Positions 1-10,492 of a DNA stretch of 64,000 nucleotides are shown piece after piece. The notes under the pieces are model-generated. The model searched no databases, was not told the origin of the DNA, and saw only the letters and a list, made by a program, of their open reading frames with translations. The translations under genes and the position numbers were made by a program. The DNA is from Porpolomopsis calyptriformis (lineage: Eukaryota > Basidiomycota > Agaricomycetes > Agaricales > Hygrophoraceae). The stretch spans positions 992,001-1,056,000 of the forward strand of contig OX621175.1 in NCBI GenBank assembly GCA_951640195.1, read 5' to 3'. The stretch's first letter is position 1. The number at the start of each line of letters is the position of its first letter.

Positions 1-339
1 GATGACGCCCGAGCCAGCACCGCGAGGCAATTTTGTCAGGGCGAGTGGGGTAAGAGTGATGTGCTTGTATGGATATGATTGTCGAGGAACACCGGTTGTG
101 GGGCCATCGATGATAGCCTGCCAAGTTTTTTGAGCATCAACTCCAAGGAAATGCAAGGGCAAGGTTTAATTACCCGGTTATGATCTATGATTTCCGCGAT
201 GACAGCTATCCGGCCGGCGTGAGGCCCAGATTTGAGGAGAACGACTGAGAACGACGGGTATCATGAACATCAGGGAATAGTCCCGTCACCATAGACCCTC
301 ACCTCGTCCTACCTCCACGAAACGTTTGAAATTCGATTC
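1..339 (-). CDS. RPL14: 60S ribosomal protein L14 (eL14), partial at window start
   Basis: Structural protein of the large cytosolic ribosomal subunit. Three minus-strand exons join in frame: 339-303, 244-174 and 117 to the window edge, with introns 302-245 and 173-118 having GT-AG ends. The joined product reads NFKRFVEVGR, then VVLLKSGPHAGRIAVI, then IIDHNRAIIDGPTTGVPRQS and PYKHITLTPLALTKLPRGAG, which is the KOW-like core of eL14. The C-terminal half lies beyond base 1. The first coding exon is not settled: the exon at 339 begins in frame right after an AG acceptor, so the start codon lies upstream. A candidate ATG at 520 would need a weak GT donor. Confidence 0.9.
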
Positions 340-1245
340 CTATATATGAGAATACATCAGAATACTCTCAAACAGTGGGGAGATCACGGCCAGATCCCGC
401 GGAAGGGCCTGCAGCAGTGAGGCAAGTCTGGCATCATCCAAACCCAAGGAACACAATCCATCTTCATTTTAGTTCTATATTTCGCGTGCGAGGCACCTCA
501 CGCGGGCATCGTAGCATCATGGTCAAGAAAGAGGAGCTCACAGTCATAACCGTTTTCTGAGAACTGTTCTTGAGGCTGTCTTCGAGGATCGTTTGGGTGA
601 GGCCAAGCGGAGTTCAGAGCATCGGATTTGTCATCAAGCACATATTCGTAAGAGGTTAAGACAGTATCAAGCATTTCAGTTTCATGGGGCGTTCGCATGT
701 AGAGCATATGCAAAATGAGGTTCGGAGCTCATCCTGACAATGAATGAGCGTTATCAGATGGTTGCGAGCACGATCGAGATGGGAACTGGGCATGTAAAAC
801 ATTCCAAGTAGTCTTCAACCAAGTATTACATCGTCTTACAGAAAGTAATCCATGCTTATTTTACAGCCAATCAGCCCGGACATTCCATCGGATCTGATTC
901 TCGCAGTTGGTTATGTAGGCACAGACTCTGCGCAACTGAATTAAGTTTCCACCCATCGGCTTCATCCATCACGATGCAACCGAACTATGACATTAGCAAG
1001 TCGATCAACAGGATGGAGTACATCCTTGAAAGACGATTTGTAGTTCTAAATTCCAAGAAGTAGACTTATTAGCAACGTCAGATGAAATAATGAAATCGAA
1101 CGGTGCTCACAGCAGGGTATAAACCATGGTCCGGACTAACGTGGACAGCCAAACCAAATAAATAGCTAATAATACCATGAGTGTAGGATCATTTTAAGAA
1201 TATTAATTGGACAATTGACTTACCGCCGATTTCTGCGTATCCTGG
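340..1245. other. Intergenic: RPL14 5-prime side and NLR1 3-prime flank
   Basis: About 900 bases with no gene I can support. The left part probably holds the RPL14 leader, first exon and promoter. Roughly 1000-1200 is the 3-prime flank of the NLR at 1246-4492. It is similar to flanks at 42.36-42.52 kb and 42.66-42.90 kb, and on the opposite strand near 61.75-61.82 kb, so it belongs to a dispersed NLR-associated module. Confidence 0.6.
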
Positions 1246-4200
1246 CTAGCTCAGCAAAGAGTATGTTTGTTTAATGGATTCCGCTTCGTCACGACACCCT
1301 TCTGACAAATAGAGACGCGCAAGATTCTGTGCTGTGCTCTGTGTATTGGGATGGTGAGCTCCTATGGATTTCTCCAACCCAGCTAATGCCTGTTTGTAAA
1401 GTGTCTTAGCCTCATCATATCGTCCTCGCGACTCACAAACAAGTGCAAGGTTATTCGTTGACATAAGTGTGGATGGGTGGTCGACACCCAGATGGTCCCC
1501 TCTGCCAGCTAACGCCCACCCGAAGAGGGACTCTGCGTCATCGTATCGTCCTTGTGACTTGTAAACAACTGCGAGGTTATTCACAGACTCAAGCGTGTCT
1601 GGGTGGTTGGCACCCAACTGGTCCTCTCTGCCTGCTAGTGCCCGCTGGAAGAGTGTCTCAGCTTCGTCGTATCGTCCTTGTGAGTTGTATACAAGCGCGA
1701 GGTTATTCACCGACGTAAGCGTGCGTGGGTGGTCAGGGCCCAGATGGTCCTCTCTGCCAGCTAATGCCCGCTTGAGGAGCATCTCAGCCTCGTTGTATCG
1801 TCCTTGTGACTCGTAAACAAGTGCGAGATTGTTCACTGATGTAAGCGTGGATGGGTGGTTGGCACCCAGATGGCCCTCTTTGCCAGCTAATGCCCGATTG
1901 AAAAGTGTTTCAGCCTCGTCGTATCGTCCTTGTGAGTTGTAAACAAGTGCAAGATTGTGCACCGATGTAAACGTGCGTGGGTGATCAGCTCCCAGATGGT
2001 CCTCTCTGCCAGCTAATGCCCGCTTGAGGAGCGGCTCAGCCTCGTCGTATCGTCCTTGTGACTGGTATACTCGTGCGAGGTTATTCACCGACGAAAGCGT
2101 GAATGGGTGATCGGCGCCCAGATAGTGCTCGTAGCCAGCTAATGCCCTTTTGCAGAGAGTCTCAGCCTCGGCATATCGTCCTTGTGACTTATAAACAAGT
2201 GCGAGGGAGTGCACCGACGTGAGTGTGTCCGGGTGGTTAGCGCCCAGACGGTCCTCTCTGCCAGCTAATGCCCGCTTGAAGATAGTCTCAGCCTCATCGT
2301 ATCGTCCTTGTGACTCACAAACAAGTGCGAGGTTATTCATTGACGTAAGCGTGGTTGGGTGGTCGGCACCCAGGAGGTCCTCTGTGCCAGACAACGCTCG
2401 CTTGAGAAGTGTCTCAGCCTCCTCGTATCGTCCTTGTGACTGGTAAACTCGTGCAAGGTTATTTACCGACGTAAGCGTGTCTGGGTGGTCGGCACCTAGA
2501 TGGTGCTCGTAGCCAGCCAATGCCCGCTTGAAGAGAGTCTCAGCCTCATCATATCGTCCTTGTGATTCGTAAACAAGTGCGAGATTATTCACTGATGTAA
2601 GGGTGGATGGGTGGTTGGCACCCAGATGGTCCTCTTTGCCGGCTACTGCCCGATTGAAGAGTGTCTCAGCCTCGTCGTATCGTGCTTGTGACTGGTAAAC
2701 TCGTGCGAGGTCGTCCACCGACGTAAGGGTAAGCTGGTGTCGGCATCCGAACTTGGTTTCGTATACTTCCAGGACTTGCTGCAACAGCAATTCAGCATCA
2801 TCATACCTTCCCCGACTTGTCAAATACAACGCGATCCACCCATTGACATCAATCAGCTCAAGATTCGTACCACATTCGTTACTCCACCGATTCAACGATC
2901 GTAAATGTGGCGTAAACTCTTCGCATTCAGCCCACCGCTCTGGTGATCTGGGGTCTCCTATCTGTCGGAACGCACCACAAACGAGCGAGACTGCTGACTG
3001 AACCCATTCTGGATACGCATCTTCTTTCTTTGCAGCTTCGTGCCTTATGAATCGGATGAGATCGTGAATCCATAGCGAAGGGAGTCGCTCAGTAGATCGA
3101 TATTCCACCAAAGACAGCACCTGTAGTTTCTCTAGAGCCATCCGGAATCTCGCCGTCGAGCAAATCAAGGTAACCAATGAACGAAACTCGGGATATATGC
3201 GAGAATCATGATCGGGTTGAGATGGTGTATCCTCTAATGGGCACTCTGGGTATAACCACTCTTTCGCTCCTTCAGTGATCATCGCAACAGGGATACTTTC
3301 TGGGTCAAGGAATGAAAGAATTTTGAACAGATTGCTAATGTCGTTGGATTCTTCTTGCAATTCATTGAATTGTTTGGTGAACGTAGCAGCTATCGAACGC
3401 TCCTGGTACTGGGTTAAGTCGTTCTCCCATTCAACCACCTGTCACCACCAGTGAATATCAATCAACTACAATGTAAACAATACTTGAGTGGAAATGAACC
3501 TACATCTATCTTTTCGTTGCCCATGTAGAAGTTGTACATTTCGTCAAGAGTAGTGTGAGTTTTCTTCATAAACGATGCCGCTTGGACAACGGCAAGAGGA
3601 AGGCGACCAACGCATTCGACTAGTTGCTCGGCGCGGCTTAAGACAGAAGGGGGTACCGTTTCGATATCAACACCAGCATCTTGTAAAAGAAGATTTGCTG
3701 ACTCGCAGAGTTCAAGAGGGTGAAGTTGGAATGTAGAATGATAATTTCTTCCCATAAGCACCAGAGCTTCAGCAAGATCTTTCGTCCATGTCGTGAAAAG
3801 AATATTGCCTCGCGAGTTTCTGCGAGGAAGGTGAGTCTGGAAAAAATCAATCGAACTCTTGTCGACGTTATCGAAGATGAGAAGCCAGTTATCCTGGGCG
3901 TCTTCTAACCACAGCCGAGCTGCAGTCAGTTTCGCGATTTGGTCCTGCAGGTGACGATCGGGGTGACGAACAAGATCGAGAATTTTGGCAAGCCCGTCAT
4001 TTAGTTTGCCGACAGTGGTGGCCGATATCCAGAATATATACGAGTATTGGCCTTTATCGAATGATATTTGGGCGTAATGCAATATCAGCTGTGACTTGCC
4101 AACACCAGGCATCCCATATATCGCACAACAGTTTGGTATATCGTTCTGGGCCTTGCTCAAAGCATTTCGTAGGAAATCTACTTCTTGCTCTCTCCCAGTG

Positions 4201-4492
4201 AAGTTGATAGAGAGACGACCAGTGGGGGAATCGTTGATGGATCGTGGCGATGTTGGCCCGTGCTCAGGATCTAATGGATAAAGGAGTCAGATGGGATATC
4301 GCAGATGTGGGCATTGGATGGCTTTTGGTGAACTCAGTGGTGGACGAAATCACCATCCAGATCTCATGATAGCGCCAACTCACCTTGCGGATAGCCATGA
4401 TAGATGTGTTGATCGCGTCCGATAAGGTTGAAGATGCTATCGTGGATGTGAGTGGTAGGCGTAGTAGGTAAGGGATTGGAAGGTAAAGACAT
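1246..4492 (-). CDS. NB-ARC-TPR STAND protein (fungal NLR), NLR1
   Basis: Predicted intracellular signal-transducing ATPase. Three exons (4492-4384, 4270-3504, 3438-1246) join in frame to 1022 residues. Exon 1 gives a short leader with the motif HDSIFNLIGRDQ. Exon 2 holds the NB-ARC: P-loop GMPGVGKSQ near residue 91, Walker B/kinase-2 LLIFDNVD near 190, and GRLPLAVVQAA. Exon 3 starts at a GTG valine after an AG acceptor, continues the winged-helix part (EGAKEWL) and ends in twelve 42-residue TPRs of the LTSVNNLALVYESQGRYDEAE type. The usual arginine after the fourth strand (TTR in the paralogues) is tryptophan here (FTTWTK). Close paralogues are at 43.0 and 53.1 kb. In fungi this class is linked to non-self recognition; the ligand is unknown. 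Confidence 0.88.
1290..2800 (-). repeat. 126-bp coding tandem repeat (12 TPR units) of NLR1
   Basis: Direct repeats with a 126-bp period encode the 42-residue TPRs. Blocks such as TCGTATCGTCCTTGTGACT recur unit after unit with few changes. The last unit (QSTAQNLARLYLSEG) and the first one are more diverged than the interior, a pattern expected when inner units are exchanged by unequal recombination. Confidence 0.85.
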
Positions 4493-4711
4493 GATGAAGG
4501 TGAATGCTTGACACAGCCTTGAGGAACCAAATCGGACAGGACATCGGCCGAGTACAAATGAACTGACTTTCCGCTGGCTCATTTACTGGCCACAAAAGGA
4601 CACTTTGTATCTCCATCACCAATCTGCCATGCCATCACCCTTGTTCCTCCCAGACAGATCATAACGTATCCGATGACTTTACGGCCACCAGTACTTTGCT
4701 TAACCCGACTA

Positions 4712-7303
4712 TCATCCACCCCACGATGTTCGCCATTGGTAATTCCCCATCATTACGTTCAGGTAGCGTCTGGCTTGTTCAAATGCCTCGTTCTTTAGGT
4801 CCCGAATGCGCCCCTCCACCTTAACTTTTCTTTTCACCTCCGTCTGTCCATCTTCTTCGCTCTCTTTGTTGTAAACGTACTTGCGGTTCAGTAGCTGAGC
4901 TTCAGTCTCAGACAAAAGGGCGTCTCGAAGTTGATCCAGTTGCCTCATTGATGTGGATTCCGCACCGCCATGTGCTCCTCGCCAGAGTGATTCGAGGGTA
5001 ACATTCTTGAGTTCGAGAAAGGGACAGGCTCTCTTATCGGGGATGACAAGATCAACGAAGCCGAAACGGCCACTGGGGAAATCAGCTTGCGGATTCATCA
5101 ATAGACGCAATTCAGCGATACAACAGTACTTCGTCCGCTCGGACCAAAATGTCTCGAGAATCGTTCGCAACGTGTCTTCATTCGAATACTTGACTGCACG
5201 AGCAGGTCTCGGTCTGAAGAACTTCTCCAAAAGTGAAACAATAGGCTTCTCGTCATTGTTAATGAGGCCATCATAGGCTTCATCAACGAGGGCTGCTAAG
5301 GAATTGTCGCCGCTGTACGTCGCCTTCAAGTAATCGTACATATGATTCTGGATCTAAACAGACAGACAGGCTTGTTGGGATTGAGGCAGAACAATCGCAC
5401 ACACCATTTGGCGCATTGTAGAATTGGGAACAACAAGAAATGGTCTTGTTGTCGGTGCATATGTAATAACACCAAAATAGTAGAGCAGAGTTGGGGTGAT
5501 CCAAGGATTCTTGTTAGGTTGATGAAGATCGTTGCTGTTGAACTGCCTTCGGATATCTGATGTGAAACCGCCACCGATCAAGTGTAAGAACATTTCGTCA
5601 AACGGCAATTCGGCATCATTGGGGATTGCTTTCAAGACACTCGACGTATGAATCGCCTCAATTTCATCGCGTGGGTCGCGGTCACTCTCTGGGTCCGTTG
5701 CCAGTTGTCGGAGGTGCGTAAAGACGAGTTGTGGGTTGTATAGGACTTCCCCGAGCTTCCCCGGGAGGAACCTGTAGCCGTTATACCATAGCTTCAGCTC
5801 CCTCTTCGCTTCTGGGACTGCGTGCGGCTGAGTAGACAAATACGCCTCAGTTATTGTATCTACCTCGGCCTCTGTCAGTCCACAAACACCATGATACTTG
5901 GGATTGTCTGAAAGGATATGGGCTGCCGTAAGGGGACTGATGCCATCACAGAAGGCAGGAAGAACGCCAGTGAGCCAGTATTTGACAATAGGTCCGTCTG
6001 AAGCTGCACGCTTGATGATGCTAAAGAACTGCGTCTTGAAAAAGTCCGCAACGAGTTCGTACAGTCCATGATCAGTGGAGAAGAGTGCCGAATTCGCAGG
6101 CGCATCATACTCGTCAACTCCAACGAAGAGGTGACGTCCCCGGGATTGCACCAATTCCTGTGGCAAGGGACTACTTCATAACTATTCTAGAAAGAAAACT
6201 TGTGTGACATACCAGAACATTTTCTAGTGATGCCCCACCATTGGCGTTATCAATATATTCGATCTCCAATGGTTCAAGGTGTGCCAGGTTGTATTTCAGG
6301 AACCGACGTAGGATAAGGTTTACATGGGCATGAAACTGCTGTTCTGTTTTTTCGAAAGAATTCAAGACAGAGATCCCCGAAAAGTCGAAACAGAGGACAA
6401 GGAGAGAGCTGGCGGCTGCAGTGGGATTTTTGCCAATATAAAGGCCACCGAAGATTTGGCCAAATTCACTCTGCTTCGTTTTGTCGTAGTATTTTGCAAG
6501 TGTTTGAAGGAACGTCGATTTGCCGAAGCGCCGCGGTCGAAGGAACAGGTACTGGTACGTAGGTTCTTTGTCGAGCTCTTCGATGTATTTTGTCTTGTCA
6601 ACTCCAATCATGTTAGCGTAGGTTGTGAGATGATTAAACCCCGCTCCCCAGGTAGGAAGAAGCATGGGAGCATCAGGCTTTGCAACTTCGGCTCAGCATA
6701 GGATGAAAGAAGGGATAGTAGCCGTGAACTTACTTTGTCTTCATCACCAACCGTTCGGAAGATTGTCTTGGATGGAGGAAGCAGTTTGAGCCGGCGCCGC
6801 TTAGCTGCTTCTGGTGGTGCAATGGCTGCCGAATCGAGTGCAAGGTCAAGAGGACGCTTGTTTCGTGTATCATCTATTGGGCTATGAATTTAGGAGGGAA
6901 GACACGGGCAAAATTAGAGCTAATACACACATTTGAGGGGAGCCGCAGGAAGCTGCACAAGCACATGGATATGTTTCTTGGGCTGCTCACCTTGAAAGTA
7001 CTCATCAACGGTCGATGCGGGATCGAGCAGCACGGAACTAGAGGATTGGGGCGAATCACAGTCAAGCCCCAGCGCTTTCACGCCTTTCTGGAGGATCCTG
7101 CGAGTACCTGTGGAAGGGAAAGGCGTGGGCTTCCAAACCATGAGATAGCGTCCAGGGACATCGAGAGCAGCTTCCTTTCTGATTTCTTTGACAAGGTCAT
7201 CGACAAAGGCAGCAGGTGCAATTCGCACTAGAAAAACGTTGCCTACAGGTTCGCCGACATCGTTGATAACCAAGCAGCTCAACGTGAGTAGAGGTTCACT
7301 CAT
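4712..7303 (-). CDS. Crinkler-headed AAA-ATPase-like / PD-(D/E)XK nuclease-like protein
   Basis: Five exons are inferred: 7303 to about 6939, about 6891-6735, about 6675-6214, about 6152-5408 and about 5352-4712, roughly 800 residues. Residues 1-125 form a Crinkler-type ubiquitin-like header (LTLSCLVINDVGEPVGNVF, later LLDPASTVDEYF and HIHVLVQLP). A KRRR basic stretch follows. The next exon carries a P-loop of the AAA-ATPase-like family (FLRPRRFGKST), and VGVDEYDAPAN is the Walker B region. The C-terminus has a PD-(D/E)XK-like core: DLVIPDK, then LELKNV, then a helix with Q and Y (EQARRYLN). This header, P-loop and REase-fold layout is known in Crinkler-type proteins of fungi and oomycetes. 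In a free-living fungus the role may be defence or self/non-self conflict; that is inference. Confidence 0.78.
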
Positions 7304-7521
7304 GGTGAACCGAGGCAAATGGGTTTGTTTACCTCTGATGCTATCGAGTTCCTCCGTTGCGCTTGCACCCAACCAGGTGCCGTAGCTTTACCAACTTCAT
7401 TAGCTTCATCAGCAACTTCGACAATGTCAACGAGATTCAGTCTATTGAAAATGGTGTGTTTGTTCTTCTGATCTGTCTCTTTTGCCCATGACCATGGTTT
7501 CTCAATGTATATCCCACACAT

Positions 7522-7945
7522 TGTGCAGCCGACGATAAGCCGAAACGGTTTTTGAACATCGAGGACGCCGATTTACAACCTCACCTGGTTCATGTTGCCG
7601 AGAGTAATCTTGTGGAGACTCTCAAGTATTGGATTCTACCATGAAGCGCTCAATAAGCAAGACAAACGTATCGTTAAGAGGCTGTTCGAATCAGGAGCAA
7701 TTCAAGTGTTGGTTGTGTCAAAAGTAGGTTTTCTAATCTCCTTTTGTTGTTCTTCCTCGTCGCTGGGTTTTGATGCCCGCTTTACGGCAGGATTTTGTGT
7801 GGAGCCTTCCGATTGCAAGCTACATGGTGTTATGGGTGTGCAATACTACGAAGGCAAGGAACACCGATACGTTGACTATCCTGTCATAGACGTCCTTCAG
7901 ATGATGGGTCGCGCATCAAGACGCAACGACTTCGTTCTTAGAGGT
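7522..7945 (+). pseudogene. Fragment of a BRR2-type (U5 snRNP 200 kDa) Ski2-like helicase
   Basis: A truncated copy of one helicase cassette. Frames stitched across small gaps read KRFLNIEDADLQPHL, then FYHEALNKQDKRIVKRLFES, GAIQVLVVSK, VQYYEGKEHRYVDYPV and DVLQMMGRASR, which matches helicase motifs IV-VI of BRR2. There are frameshifts near 7622 (a small deletion) and near 7832. An apparent GT-AG intron after VVSK (about 7722-7790) is retained, so this arose by DNA duplication and not through mRNA. Both ends are abrupt: nothing similar precedes about 7520, and similarity fades after the QMMGRASR motif. Confidence 0.8.
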
Positions 7946-8320
7946 GGTTTTCCGCTCCCCTTGCCAGCGATTAAGCCCTCTAACCCATAACACACACAAG
8001 TCGGCTGGTGCCCTAGGGATGGTTATTAGTTTGAGTGCATGATAGGTGTTGTTCTCCTTGTAGGAATCGCATTCAAGATCTGTTCATGTTTTTTTGTTCG
8101 AGCTATTGCGGTAGTCTGCGCGGGTTGGACCAATCCATCCTCACTCTCTCGTATGAAACTGTGCGATCCCGTTCACCTGAGAAAGTCCCCATCAAAGTAA
8201 TTCACATTGTATATTGATTGGAATACATATTGCAGTGAACGATGATCGTCAATATTGTTCTCCCCCTCGTCTTTCGAAAGATTTTGGCAAGAAAAATGAT
8301 TCTTTCACCAATGTTCTCCA
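7946..8320. other. Intergenic, nothing recognised
   Basis: The stretch between the BRR2 fragment and the esterase stop codon. Short open frames here show no family signature. I see no repeat or RNA gene. Confidence 0.5.
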
Positions 8321-10340
8321 TCAAATCCTTGAAACGGCCGAAATCGAGGGGCCTCGACTGAGCTCGAGCCCGACTTTCTGTACGAGCGCCATCCCCAGCG
8401 GCTCCAGCACCTCCCTCCACATCGCCCTCCTCCGCCGCCCCTCGAAAATCGACTCGCTCCGCTCCCCGATCTCGCCCTCGGGCCCAAACACATACACCTT
8501 GTCCTCGCTCCATGGGCTCTCTCCATGCGCGAACGATATCCACCGTTCCTGGATCGCATCACGCACCCGCCCGTAGCTCCGCGCGTCCACATGCAGTATC
8601 GCCCACTCCTCGCCTTCCGCGTCCTCGTCGTCCAGCATATCATCATCCCCTATAACCGACCCATACTTCAAGTCCCCCTCGTCCTCATCTCCATACCCGT
8701 ATGACTCCTCCCACAGCAGCTCCCCGCACGGTGGCTCCGCGGGCGCACGCATCGAAGACGGGAGCGGCATATTATCAAACAGATAAATCATGTCCGCCGC
8801 ATGGTGCGGCACGCCGCGCACAGGACCTTCCTGGTCAAACACATACCTCCACACGCCGCGCCCACCGCGCTCCCTCTTCGCGCCCTGCGCCACACACTCC
8901 GTCGGCCACGCCACACGCGCGTCATTGATGAACTCGAGCACGCACCGCGCGAGCTCCTCCGGCGTCGTGTGCAGCGAAATATCGTACGCGTGCAGCAGCG
9001 CCGTCGCCTTCCCCAGCGACTGGCACACCGCCTTCAGCCGGCGGACCACCCCCGGCGGCGTCCACAGCGAGGCCGGGAACGACCACAGCAGCGAGTCGTC
9101 CGCGCAGTCCCCGATGATCAGCGGCTGCAGGTGAGCCGGCAGGTTCAGCGTCCGGAGCGGCCGCGCGTCGCGCCGGTGGCGGCTCACGGTGTGTTTGCTC
9201 TTCGAGCGCATACCGCCGTGTGGGCGTCTCTCCCCGAGGAGGATGCACTCCTTCCACCCCTTGCGGAAGAACACCCCGTCGTCGATCGCGCGCATGTTCA
9301 TACCGGGCCCGACGAGCCGCTCTGGGTCCGTGGCCCGGAACTGTTCGAGCGTGGTGACGCGAAGGGCGGGCAGGATCCGGGAGAGATGGCAGCCGGCGGC
9401 GTGGAGATCGGGGATGTTGAGGTCGAATATAGCGCTTTGCACGATGGCGCGGTGGAATAGGGGCCGAGACTCGTTGGTGGCGGATAGGAGGTGGCAGATG
9501 ATGTCTGCGGCACCTGTTGACTGGCCAAAGAGGGTCAGGTTGGCTGGATCGCCCCCAAAGTCGGCGATGAAATGATGGACCCATTCGAAGGCACGAAGTT
9601 GATCACGCAGGCCGTAGTTTCCGACGCCCTCGTCGCCCGCGAGTCTGTTGTCTTCGCGAAGGGCCGCACTGGCCGCGAAGCCTAAAAGGCCGATTCTGAA
9701 GCTTGAAAGAAAGATGGCTAGGATCAATTGCGTGGCGAGGATGAGATTAACGCTTACTTTATGCTGACCATGATCACAGGCTTCCCTATGAGTAGGCTTT
9801 TCCGGACGAAAGCACCACCATCAAAGAGCCAATGGGAGCCTGAGCCTTTATTGCCACCGCTGCATTCGGGTTCAGAAGACATAGTGAACAATCATGAGAG
9901 AATGACAGACCCGTGTATCCAGAGCATGACAGGGAGGCGGGATAGGCTGTTGAGTCCGGCGGGAGAAATGATATTTAGATTGAGACATTCAAGCTCATTT
10001 TGTTTGAAGCATTGTGTAGGACATTCGTCTGGGGATAGTCCAAACATATCCCGCTCGAGAGATTTGTCTTTTTCCTGGGGACATATTGGCCTTGGAATTG
10101 TTCGTTACGGGCCATTTGTGAGGTTGTGAAAGAGGCTCACCCGTATTTTGATGCGTCCGTGATTGGAGCGTAAGATTTGAACAATTTTGACTGGCGAAAT
10201 CGAGCAGGAACGGAAGCGTATTTTATGCCACGAAAGTGATGAATGGGAGTGTCGTGAGTGGATATTTGATGTTCTATGCCGACGAATGTGGTGCGGAGGG
10301 TGGAATGAAAGAGTGAAGGATGAGTGGTCTGTTCAGCCAT
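8321..10340 (-). CDS. Type-B carboxylesterase/lipase family protein
   Basis: Predicted alpha/beta-hydrolase acting on carboxylic esters. Exon 1 (10340-10141) starts MAEQTTHPSLF and contains the family's early FRGIKYASVPARF signature. Two short middle exons give CLNLNIISPAG, LPVMLWIHGG and FDGGAFVRKS (the oxyanion-hole region). The last exon (about 9700-8321) begins IGLLGFAAS and runs NYGLRDQLRAFEWVHHFIAD, the typical run before the nucleophile. The serine sits in TLFGQSTGAAD (G-x-S-x-G), and the likely histidine in GVPHHAADMIYLF. No signal peptide is seen at this start, so a cytosolic enzyme is likely. The last exon is markedly more GC-rich than its surroundings, which creates long shadow frames on both strands. 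Confidence 0.85.
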
Positions 10341-10492
10341 GGTGAAAGCCTAGTTAATACTGATCGAGCGATCATGGCTCGAAAACTGTTAGGCATTTCC
10401 AAAAATGGAAATAAGCTGTGCAGATCACGTGTTTTACGTAACATCACCGTAAGTCACATTTGGTCACGTCACAACGGCGATTGCCGTGATGA

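Noticed and set aside
1290..2800. Regular direct repeats that could suggest a CRISPR array or satellite
   Set aside because: The 126-bp period equals 42 codons, the frame is open throughout and the product is a TPR array; the genome is eukaryotic.
3638..3850. Antisense and alternate frames inside the NLR1 NB-ARC exon
   Set aside because: They have no motif; the exon frame with P-loop, Walker B and GLPLA-type motifs is unambiguous.
8922..9584. Overlapping Arg/Pro-rich frames on both strands in the esterase
   Set aside because: High GC in the last esterase exon removes stop codons from other frames. Only the frame with GQSTGAAD has family motifs.
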